This document shows positions 1 to 5,894 of a DNA stretch of 8,238 nucleotides, in pieces. Where the stretch lies: contig JACCUZ010000301.1 of assembly GCA_013698395.1 (NCBI GenBank), positions 1 through 8,238 of the forward strand, written 5' to 3'. Under the pieces are notes generated by a model that worked only from the letters and a program-made list of their open reading frames with translations, had not been told where the DNA came from and ran no database searches. The first letter of the stretch is position 1, and every line of letters begins with the position of its first letter. The position numbers and the translations under genes were made by a program. This stretch comes from Sporichthyaceae bacterium (GTDB lineage Bacteria > Actinomycetota > Actinomycetes > JACCUZ01).

Positions 1-7
1 CCGGCCA

Positions 8-60
8 CGAGCGACCTTTCCGCGCGGACGCGCCGAACGTCACCCCGGGAAGGTCGCTCG
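8..60 (-). terminator. Long inverted repeat, candidate terminator of the aminotransferase gene
   Basis: Bases 8-22 pair with 46-60, giving a 15-bp stem with one G-T wobble (19/49) and a 23-base loop. The outer eleven pairs (8-18 with 50-60) are perfect. The repeat lies 25 bases beyond the stop codon of the minus-strand aminotransferase gene, where a terminator would sit. No run of T follows on either strand, so a classical Rho-independent terminator is not shown, although U-poor hairpins are proposed as terminators in high-GC actinobacteria. It could also serve a gene outside the window, or be a copy of a dispersed palindromic repeat. The structure is seen directly; the function is inferred. 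Confidence 0.45.
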
Positions 61-84
61 CCGGTCACGCACTCCCAGTCACCG

Positions 85-1242
85 TCAGAGCAGGCGCTGC
101 AGCCGGTCGATGGCCTCGTCGAGCACGTCATCCCGTTTGCAGAACGCGAAGCGCACCAACGGCCGTCCGGCCTCGATGTCGTCGTAGAACACCTGGTGGG
201 GGATCGCGACGACACCTGCCCGCTGCGGCAGGTCACGGCAGAAGGTGACTCCGTCGTCGTAGCCCAGTGACCGTACGTCGGCGCTGACGAAGTACGTGCC
301 CTGCGGGACGAACACCTCCAGCCCGACCGTACGCAACCCCTCGACCAGCCGGTCGCGCTTGCCCCGCAGCGAGTCGGCCAGCCCGGTGAAGTAGGTGTCC
401 GGCAGGCGCAAGCCGACTGCCACGGCCGGCTGGAACGGCGCGCCGGACACGAACGTCAGGAACTGCTTGGCCGTCAGCACCGCCCGGACCAGCCGGGCCG
501 GTCCGCAGGCCCAGCCGACCTTCCAGCCGGTGAAGGAGAAGGTCTTGCCGGCCGAGCTCACGGTCAGGGTGCGCTCCGCCATGCCCGGGAAGGTGGCCAG
601 CGGCCGGTGCGGCACTCCGTACGTCATGTGCTCGTAGACCTCGTCGGTGACGACGATCAGGTCGCGCTGGACGGCGAGCTCGGCGACGGCCGTCAGCTCC
701 TCCTCCGACAGCACCGTGCCGGTCGGGTTGTGCGGACTGTTGAGCAGCACCAGCCGGGTCCGGGCAGTGACCGCCGCGCGCAGCCGGTCGACGTCGAGGC
801 GGAAGTCCGGGGCGCGCAGGGTCACCGGCACCCGCACCCCGCCGGCCATGGCGATGCCAGCGGTGTAGGAGTCGTAGAAGGGCTCGAGGGCGATCACCTC
901 GTCGCCCGGATCGACCAGACCGAGGAGCGCTGCGGCGATGGCCTCGGTGGCGCCGGTGGTGACGACGACCTCGGTGTCCGGGTCCAGGCGCAGACCGTAG
1001 AACCGCTGCTGGTGCTCGGTAACCGCCAGACGCAGGTCCGGAATGCCCGGACCGGGAGGGTACTGGTTGATGCCTGCCCGGATGGCTGCCACGGCGGCGT
1101 CGGCGACCTCGATGGGCCCGTCGCTGTCGGGGAAGCCCTGACCCAGGTTGATCGACCCGGTCGCGAGCGCGAGCGCCGACATCTCCGCGAAGATCGTGGT
1201 TCCGAGCCCGTCGAGCCGCCGGGCCGGTGAATGCGTCGGCAC
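85..1242 (-). CDS. PLP-dependent aminotransferase, class I/II (DapC / kynurenine aminotransferase-like)
   Basis: A 385-residue cytosolic fold-type I aminotransferase, transferring an amino group from an amino acid to a 2-oxo acid. Visible family residues are the NPTG motif with Asn172 (172-175), Asp200 and Tyr203 in VTDEVYEH for the pyridine ring and phenolate of PLP, Lys233 in SSAGKTFSFTGWK as the Schiff-base lysine, and Arg364 in VRFAFCKR for the substrate carboxylate. The N-terminal GTTIFAEMSALA and LGQGFPD (33-39) stretches resemble actinobacterial proteins annotated as N-succinyldiaminopimelate aminotransferase (DapC) and the kynurenine/glutamine transaminases, and full length is normal for them. 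The GTG start at 1240-1242 is chosen because an AGGGTGGA ribosome site lies just upstream and the conserved N-terminus begins soon after; upstream in-frame sequence has no family similarity. Exact substrate cannot be told from the sequence. It is divergent from the molybdenum hydroxylase operon and followed by an inverted repeat. Confidence 0.93.
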   Translation of the reverse strand: MPTHSPARRLDGLGTTIFAEMSALALATGSINLGQGFPDSDGPIEVADAAVAAIRAGINQYPPGPGIPDLRLAVTEHQQRFYGLRLDPDTEVVVTTGATEAIAAALLGLVDPGDEVIALEPFYDSYTAGIAMAGGVRVPVTLRAPDFRLDVDRLRAAVTARTRLVLLNSPHNPTGTVLSEEELTAVAELAVQRDLIVVTDEVYEHMTYGVPHRPLATFPGMAERTLTVSSAGKTFSFTGWKVGWACGPARLVRAVLTAKQFLTFVSGAPFQPAVAVGLRLPDTYFTGLADSLRGKRDRLVEGLRTVGLEVFVPQGTYFVSADVRSLGYDDGVTFCRDLPQRAGVVAIPHQVFYDDIEAGRPLVRFAFCKRDDVLDEAIDRLQRLL

Positions 1243-1245
1243 CGG

Positions 1246-1253
1246 TCCACCCT
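1246..1253 (-). promoter_or_regulatory. Ribosome binding site setting the aminotransferase GTG start
   Basis: On the minus strand AGGGTGGA ends 3 bases before the GTG at 1240-1242, with the AGGG core 7 bases away. This decides the start, because the open frame continues far upstream without a stop. Confidence 0.6.
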
Positions 1254-1326
1254 GGCACGACCGGGACTCTTCCGAACCGGCCGCCCGCGTGGTTGGCTGC
1301 CCAGACGGGCCTGCTGGCCCACGAGC

Positions 1327-1333
1327 GAAGGAG
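1327..1333 (+). promoter_or_regulatory. Ribosome binding site of the small-subunit gene
   Basis: GAAGGAG ends 5 bases before the ATG at 1339. The frame is open further upstream (to 1231), so this site and the start of the ferredoxin-like fold at VRIQITVDG fix the true start. Confidence 0.8.
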
Positions 1334-1338
1334 CGCAC

Positions 1339-1806
1339 ATGGTGCGGATCCAGATCACTGTCGACGGGCAGCGGCACGAGGACGAGGTCGAGGGCCGGCT
1401 CCTCCTGGTCCACTACTTGCGAGATCGGCTCGGCAAGGTCGGCACCCCGGTCGGTTGCGACACCAGCAACTGCGGCTCGTGCACCGTGCGCATGGACGGC
1501 CAGAGCGTGAAGTCGTGCAGCGTCCTCGCGGTCCAGGCCGATGGCAGCGAGATCACGACCGTCGAAGGCCTGGCCACCGGCGAATGGCATCCCGTGCAGA
1601 CGGCGTTCAAGGAGTGCCACGCGCTGCAGTGCGGCTACTGCACCCCCGGCATGATCATGGCCTCGATCGACCTGCTCGAGGAGAACCCGAGCCCGTCGGA
1701 GGATGAGATCCGCCATGGCCTCGAAGGAAACCTGTGCCGTTGCACGGGCTACCAGAACATCGTCAAGGCCGTGCAGTACGCGGCCGCGCAAGGAGGTGCC
1801 CAGTGA
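1339..1806 (+). CDS. coxS: Molybdenum hydroxylase small subunit, two [2Fe-2S] clusters (CoxS-like)
   Basis: The 155-residue iron-sulfur subunit of a CO-dehydrogenase-like molybdenum hydroxylase; it carries electrons from the Mo centre of the large subunit to FAD in the medium subunit. The N-terminal plant-ferredoxin-like domain (about 1-78) holds Cys40, Cys45, Cys48 and Cys60 (Cx4Cx2Cx11C). The C-terminal four-helix domain (about 80-150) holds Cys98, Cys101, Cys133 and Cys135 (Cx2C, 31 residues, CxC) in CGYCTPGM and NLCRCTGY. All eight ligands are present and the length is normal for CoxS/XdhC-type subunits. There is no signal peptide, so the enzyme is cytoplasmic. It is the first gene of the operon; its TGA overlaps the GTG of the large-subunit gene by four bases. 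The symbol marks family membership only: true CO oxidation is not implied. Confidence 0.95.
   Translation: MVRIQITVDGQRHEDEVEGRLLLVHYLRDRLGKVGTPVGCDTSNCGSCTVRMDGQSVKSCSVLAVQADGSEITTVEGLATGEWHPVQTAFKECHALQCGYCTPGMIMASIDLLEENPSPSEDEIRHGLEGNLCRCTGYQNIVKAVQYAAAQGGAQ
1790..1797 (+). promoter_or_regulatory. Strong ribosome binding site for the large-subunit gene
   Basis: AAGGAGGT, a near-perfect anti-16S match, lies inside the end of the small-subunit gene and ends 5 bases before the GTG at 1803. It fixes the large-subunit start; the frame stays open upstream to 1734 without family similarity. Confidence 0.85.
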
Positions 1807-4268
1807 CTGCGACCACCGAGGCCCCGGCCCCCGAGGTCCCCGGCCGGCAGAACGTTGTGGGCACCCCACTGCGTCGCAAGGAGGACGCCCGCCTGGTGAC
1901 GGGTCGCACACGGTGGACCGACAGCGTTGCCGCCCCCGGACTGCTGCACGTGGTGATCCTGCGCTCCCCGATGGCGCACGCCCGGTTGACGCGGGTCGAC
2001 GTGTCGGGCGCGTTGCAGCGGCCGGGCATCGTCGCGGCTTACACGGGCCTGGATCTCGTGGATGACTTCGGCGGGCTGCCGACCGCATGGACGGTGAGCG
2101 AGGACCTCAAGACGCCGTCGCACTTCCCCGTTGCGCGCGACGTCGTTCGCTACGTCGGGGACGCGGTCGCGGTGGTGGTCGCGAGTAGTCACGACGCTGC
2201 CGTCGACGCGATGGAGGCCATCGAGGTCGACTACGAGCCGCTGCCGGCCGTCCTCGACATGGAGCAGGCGATGGCGGACGGCTCCCCGCTGGTGCACGAC
2301 GACATCGGCACGAACACCTGCTTCACCTACCACGAGGAGCACGGGAGCTACCAGGCGTCGAAGGCCAAGGCCGACGTCCTGCTCACCCGCCGCTATGTCA
2401 ACCAGCGCCTCATCCCCAACGCCATGGAACCCCGCTCCGTCGTCGTCGACCCGACGGGCGCGGCCGACTCGTTCACCATCTGGTCGTCCACCCAGGTCCC
2501 ACACTTCGTCCGCATCTTCATGGCCCTGGTGTGCGGGATCCCCGAGCACAAGATCCGAGTGATCGCGCCGGACGTCGGAGGTGGCTTCGGCTCCAAGCTT
2601 GACATCTACGCCGAGGAGGCCATCTGTCTCGGGCTGGCCAAGCGACTGCATCGGCCGGTCAAGTGGACGGCCTCGCGCAGCGAGGACTACCAGGCCACGA
2701 TCCACGGCCGGGACGTCATCCAGGACGTCGAGATCGCCGCCACATCGGATGGCAAGATGCTCGGCCTGCGCGTCGACCTGCTGACGGACATGGGCGCCTA
2801 CCTGCAGCTGCTCACGCCGAGCATCGCGCTGCTCGGCCGTTACATGTACCCCGCGATCTACAAGTTCGAGACGCACTCGTTCCACTGCACGGGTGTCTTC
2901 AGCAACAAGACCCCGACCGATGCCTACCGAGGCGCCGGGCGGCCGGAAGCCACCTTCGCCATCGAGCGGGCCGTGGACGACCTCGCGGCCCACCTCCACC
3001 TCGACCCCATCGAGCTGCGCCGCCGCAACTGGATCACACACGACGAATTCCCGTACACCACTGTGTGCGGGCTCGAATACGACTCCGGCAACTACGAGGC
3101 TGCGACCGACAAGGCCCTCGAGCTGTTCGGGTACGACGCGCTGCGAGCGGAGCAGGCCGAGCGCCGCCGGTCGAACGACCCGGTGCAGCTGGGCATCGGC
3201 GTGTCGACGTACACCGAGATGTGCGGGCTGGCCCCGTCGCGATGGCTTGGCGAGCAGGGCTACGTCGCCGGCGGCTGGGAGCGGGCCACGGTACGGATGA
3301 CGCCGCTGGGCAAGGTCGAGGTGGTGTCCGGGACATCGCCGCACGGCCAGGGTCACGCCACGACATTCAGCCAGATCGCGGCCGACGCCCTCGGCGTCCC
3401 GTTCGAGGACGTCGAGGTCATCGTCAACGACACGGCCGCGGTCCCCTGGGGGTTGGACACCTACGGTTCCCGTTCCCTGGTCGTGGGCGGCACGGCCGTG
3501 CGCCGCGCGGCCGAGGGCGTGGTCGAGAAGGCGAAGCTGCTGGCTGCTCACCTGTTCGAGGCCGACCCCGCGGATCTGGAGTTCGACTCCGGTACCTTCC
3601 GCGTGAAGGGGACCCCGTCCGCCACCAAGACGATCCAGGAGCTGGCCTTCGCGTCGTTCACGTCGCACACGATGGCCGAGGGGAGCGATGCGATCCTCAC
3701 GGCGGATCATCTCGTCGACCCGGAGACGTTCTCCTTCCCCCACGGCACGCACCTGTGCGCCGTCGAGGTGGACACGGAGACCGGCATGACGAAGATCCGG
3801 AGGTACGTCTGCGTCGATGACATCGGCAAGGTCGTCAACCCGATGATCGTCGAAGGTCAGGTCCACGGGGGCGTCGCGCAGGGCATCGCGCAGGCTCTGT
3901 ATGAGGAGGCCGTGTACGACGACGCCGGCAACCTCGTGACCGGGAGCCTGGTCGACTACCTGGTGCCGGCCGCGCCGGACCTGCCGACATTCGAGACCGA
4001 CCGCACCGAGACGCCGTCGACCACCAACCCCTTGGGCGTCAAGGGCGTGGGGGAGGCCGGCACGATCGCCTCGACACCCGCCGTGGTCAACGCGGTCGTC
4101 GACGCACTGCGTCACCTGGGGGTCGATGACGTCCGGATGGCCTGCACCCCGGAACGGGTCTGGCGGGCGATCCACGGCGCCCGGGGCAGTGATGACCCCG
4201 CCCCTGCGGGGTCGGTCGTCTATGGCGGTGCCACGACAGAGACCACGGCTGGGGGGAGGCTGACGTGA
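1803..4268 (+). CDS. Molybdenum hydroxylase large (catalytic) subunit, form II CO-dehydrogenase-like (CoxL family)
   Basis: The 821-residue catalytic subunit binding the molybdopterin cofactor. The a/b hammerhead domain occupies roughly residues 20-140 and the two-part Mo-binding domain roughly 150-785. Family motifs are DVGGGFGSK (257-265), SPHGQGHATTFSQ with Gln516-Gly517-His518, and GVKGVGEAG near the C-terminus with Glu751, the conserved catalytic base. The active-site loop at 374-380 reads AYRGAGR. Form I CO dehydrogenases have AYRCSFR there, whose Cys ligates copper of the Mo-Cu centre; Gly377 occupies that place here, so this is a form II protein whose substrate is unknown (an aldehyde, purine or other heterocycle is possible). 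The order small-large-medium also fits form II operons. The GTG start has a strong ribosome site and overlaps the previous stop. The C-terminus runs about 28 residues beyond the last recognisable family segment (VWRAIHG) as a Gly/Ala/Thr-rich tail. Next gene overlaps by four bases. Confidence 0.95.
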   Translation: MTATTEAPAPEVPGRQNVVGTPLRRKEDARLVTGRTRWTDSVAAPGLLHVVILRSPMAHARLTRVDVSGALQRPGIVAAYTGLDLVDDFGGLPTAWTVSEDLKTPSHFPVARDVVRYVGDAVAVVVASSHDAAVDAMEAIEVDYEPLPAVLDMEQAMADGSPLVHDDIGTNTCFTYHEEHGSYQASKAKADVLLTRRYVNQRLIPNAMEPRSVVVDPTGAADSFTIWSSTQVPHFVRIFMALVCGIPEHKIRVIAPDVGGGFGSKLDIYAEEAICLGLAKRLHRPVKWTASRSEDYQATIHGRDVIQDVEIAATSDGKMLGLRVDLLTDMGAYLQLLTPSIALLGRYMYPAIYKFETHSFHCTGVFSNKTPTDAYRGAGRPEATFAIERAVDDLAAHLHLDPIELRRRNWITHDEFPYTTVCGLEYDSGNYEAATDKALELFGYDALRAEQAERRRSNDPVQLGIGVSTYTEMCGLAPSRWLGEQGYVAGGWERATVRMTPLGKVEVVSGTSPHGQGHATTFSQIAADALGVPFEDVEVIVNDTAAVPWGLDTYGSRSLVVGGTAVRRAAEGVVEKAKLLAAHLFEADPADLEFDSGTFRVKGTPSATKTIQELAFASFTSHTMAEGSDAILTADHLVDPETFSFPHGTHLCAVEVDTETGMTKIRRYVCVDDIGKVVNPMIVEGQVHGGVAQGIAQALYEEAVYDDAGNLVTGSLVDYLVPAAPDLPTFETDRTETPSTTNPLGVKGVGEAGTIASTPAVVNAVVDALRHLGVDDVRMACTPERVWRAIHGARGSDDPAPAGSVVYGGATTETTAGGRLT
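4194..4213 (+). other. Perfect hairpin inside the 3' end of the large-subunit gene
   Basis: GACCCCGC (4194-4201) and GCGGGGTC (4206-4213) form an 8-bp GC-rich stem with the tetraloop CCCT, plus a possible T-G wobble at 4193/4214. It lies within codons 798-804, in the non-conserved C-terminal tail, and ends 51 bases before the medium-subunit start. No T-run follows. It could slow an RNase, lower distal expression, or be chance at this GC content. The structure is seen directly; the role is inferred. Confidence 0.45.
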
Positions 4269-5116
4269 TCCCGGCGCAGTTCGACTACGTACGCGCCTCT
4301 TCCGTCGACGAGGCCGTCGCGGCGCTCGCCGAGCACGGTGACGAGGCCAAGGTGATGGCCGGTGGGCAGTCGCTGATCCCGCTGCTGCGGTTGCGACTGT
4401 CCTACCCGGAGGTCGTCGTCGACGTCGGGCGGGTGGCCGAGATGGCGGGCGTCCGTGAGGACGGTGCCCACCTGGTGATCGGCGCGATGACAACCCACCA
4501 CGAGGTGATCCACAACGAGCTGATCCGCCGACACTGCGGGCTGATCGCGGAGGCGACCGAGACGGTGGCCGACCCTGCCGTCCGGCACCGGGGGACGTTC
4601 GGCGGTGCGCTGGCGCACGCCGACCCGGCCGGCGACCTGCCGGCGGTTGCCCTGGCCCTCGACGCCGAGATGGTTATCGCCGGCAGCGGCGGCCGACGTA
4701 CGGTGCCGGCGGAGGAGTTCTTCCTCGACTACCTGCAGACCGCGGTCCAGCCCGACGAGGTCCTGGTGGAGGTGCGGGTGCCCAAGCTCGGCGAGGGGTG
4801 GGGGTACCGCTACGAGAAGTTCCACCGGGTCGCCCAGTCGTGGGCGATCGTGGGAGTCGCCGCGGCGGTGCGGCGGTCCAACGGCACCATCGCAGAGGCG
4901 CGGGTCGGGCTGACGAACATGGGGTCGACCCCTGTCCGTGCATCCGGTGTCGAGGAGGCACTCAACGGCGCGTCCCTGGAGCGCATCGGCGAGGCGGCCG
5001 ACCGCGCAGCGGAGGGGACCAGCGCGCCGAGCGACCTCAACGGCAAGGCGGACTACCGTGAGCACCTGGCGCGGGTCCTGACCAGGCGAGCGGTGACGGC
5101 CGCAGCGGGGAGCTGA
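4265..5116 (+). CDS. coxM: Molybdenum hydroxylase FAD-binding medium subunit (CoxM-like)
   Basis: The 283-residue flavoprotein subunit, taking electrons from the small subunit's iron-sulfur clusters and passing them to the final acceptor. The N-terminal FAD-binding domain (about 1-170, PCMH/FAD_binding_5 type) shows both diagnostic loops: MAGGQSLIPLLRLRL (31-45) and TFGGALAHADPAGDLP (111-126), which hold the FAD pyrophosphate. The C-terminal part (about 175-280, CO_deh_flav_C type) includes the conserved KFHRVAQSWAIVGVAA (185-200). Length is typical of CoxM (about 285). The GTG start at 4265 overlaps the previous stop in the sequence GTGA, exactly as at the small/large junction, with a G-rich ribosome site GGGGGGAGG (4252-4260) 4 bases upstream. 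The stop shares one base with the next start (TGATG), so translational coupling is likely. Confidence 0.95.
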   Translation: MIPAQFDYVRASSVDEAVAALAEHGDEAKVMAGGQSLIPLLRLRLSYPEVVVDVGRVAEMAGVREDGAHLVIGAMTTHHEVIHNELIRRHCGLIAEATETVADPAVRHRGTFGGALAHADPAGDLPAVALALDAEMVIAGSGGRRTVPAEEFFLDYLQTAVQPDEVLVEVRVPKLGEGWGYRYEKFHRVAQSWAIVGVAAAVRRSNGTIAEARVGLTNMGSTPVRASGVEEALNGASLERIGEAADRAAEGTSAPSDLNGKADYREHLARVLTRRAVTAAAGS

Positions 5117-5841
5117 TGACGATGCAGCTGGAGCACGAGTTCGAGGTGCCGGTGCCCGTCGCAGACGCCTGGGACGTCCTGCTCGACGTCGAGCGGATCG
5201 CTCCCTGCATGCCGGGGGCGACTGTCGAGTCCTTCGACGGGGAGACCATCGAGGGGCGGGTCAAGGTCAAGGTCGGCCCGATCCAGGTGACCTACGTCGG
5301 CACGGCCAAGTTCGTGGAGAAGGACGAGGCTGCCCGCCGGGCCGTCATCGACGCCAGCGCCAAGGAGGCACGCGGGGCCGGAACTGCCCAAGCCACCATC
5401 GTCGCCGTGCTCCACGAGCAGGGGTCGTCGACCAAGGTCACGGTGACGACCGACCTGGCGATCACTGGCAAGCCGGCGCAGTTCGGTCGCGGGGTGATGG
5501 TCGAGGTCGGCAACAAGATCCTCGGGAAGTTCGCCGACTGCCTTGCTGGCGAGATCGGTGGCGGTCAGTCGCCGGCCGGCAGAGGGATCCCTCCGGGCCG
5601 GGTCATGACCGGCGCGGAGACAGCCGCGGCCGCCGACGGGATCGCGGCCGCCACCTCGTCCGGCACACCCCTGGCGCGGCCAGGCCCGAGTACGTCACCG
5701 CTACCACGCTTGCCGGACAACGATCCGATCGACCTGCTCCATACGGCCGGGGTGCCGGTGCTCAAGCGAGTGGCACCGCTAGCCGGGGGGGCCCTGCTGT
5801 TCCTCGTCGTGTGGCGCCTGGTGGTCCGCCCTCGGGGCTGA
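5116..5841 (+). CDS. coxG: CoxG/SRPBCC family protein with C-terminal membrane anchor
   Basis: A 241-residue protein of the carbon monoxide dehydrogenase subunit G family. Residues 1 to about 148 form the SRPBCC (START-like) domain with family segments IAPCMPGA (28-35), GRVKVKVGPI (47-56) and the C-terminal helix around GRGVMVEVGNKILGKFADCL (124-143). A Pro/Ala/Gly/Ser-rich linker (about 150-212) follows, then one hydrophobic segment (about 219-237) flanked by Lys217/Arg218 and Arg234, Arg238, Arg240, consistent with a tail anchor placing the SRPBCC domain on the cytoplasmic face. In form I systems CoxG is linked to membrane attachment of CO dehydrogenase, and recent mycobacterial work reports that it delivers menaquinone to the enzyme; a matching role here is inference. 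ATG 5116 overlaps the previous stop by one base; ATG 5122 is an alternative with better spacing (9 bases instead of 3) from GGGGAG (5107-5112). Likely the last gene of the operon. Confidence 0.9.
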   Translation: MTMQLEHEFEVPVPVADAWDVLLDVERIAPCMPGATVESFDGETIEGRVKVKVGPIQVTYVGTAKFVEKDEAARRAVIDASAKEARGAGTAQATIVAVLHEQGSSTKVTVTTDLAITGKPAQFGRGVMVEVGNKILGKFADCLAGEIGGGQSPAGRGIPPGRVMTGAETAAAADGIAAATSSGTPLARPGPSTSPLPRLPDNDPIDLLHTAGVPVLKRVAPLAGGALLFLVVWRLVVRPRG

Positions 5842-5843
5842 CG

Positions 5844-5887
5844 CCCTGAGCGAACTCCCGTGACGCCGCCCGGCGCGGCCGTCAGGG
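5844..5887 (+). terminator. Weak hairpin region after coxG
   Basis: The 53-base gap holds CCCTGA (5844-5849) pairing with TCAGGG (5882-5887), enclosing a 5-bp all-GC hairpin, GCCGC (5865-5869) with GCGGC (5875-5879). No T-run follows and the stems are short. It may mark the end of the operon, but the following gene could equally be cotranscribed. The right arm overlaps the AGGGTG ribosome site of that gene, so pairing would mask it. Confidence 0.25.
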
Positions 5888-5894
5888 TGTTCCT

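Larger units (their letters stand above)
1243..1338. promoter_or_regulatory. Divergent intergenic region (promoters expected)
   Basis: These 96 bases separate the start codons of two divergent genes, so promoters for both should be here or just inside the genes. I see no convincing actinobacterial -10 hexamer (TANNNT) on either strand. Two small overlapping hairpins can be drawn just before the small-subunit ribosome site: GCCC at 1299-1302 with GGGC at 1307-1310, and GGGCC at 1307-1311 with GGCCC at 1316-1320 (loop TGCT). They share bases and so exclude each other. In DNA of this GC content such short stems are expected by chance. No regulator gene is adjacent. Confidence 0.5.

Noticed and set aside
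607..1230. 207-codon plus-strand open frame opposite the aminotransferase
   Set aside because: Composition is that of an antisense shadow (Gly/Arg/Asp/His-rich) and the opposite strand has all PLP-enzyme motifs.
1299..1320. Attenuator from the two exclusive hairpins before coxS
   Set aside because: Stems are only 4-5 bp, no leader peptide or T-run is visible, and such stems are frequent at this GC content.
1243..2088. Upstream extension of the aminotransferase reading frame on the minus strand
   Set aside because: The frame stays open by chance. The extension is low-complexity, runs opposite to coxS and coxL, and a ribosome site supports the GTG at 1242.
2663..3820. 385-codon plus-strand open frame inside the large-subunit gene
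   Set aside because: An alternative frame of coxL, extremely Arg/Gly/Pro-rich, with no start context or homology signal.
1803..4268. True (form I) carbon monoxide dehydrogenase
   Set aside because: The active-site loop is AYRGAGR, not AYRCSFR; the copper-binding cysteine is missing.
1749..4493. Very long open frame (914 codons) on the minus strand opposite the large-subunit gene
   Set aside because: A shadow of the high-GC codon bias in coxL. Its translation is Arg/Asp/His/Gly-rich without recognisable domains, while the plus strand carries full family motifs.
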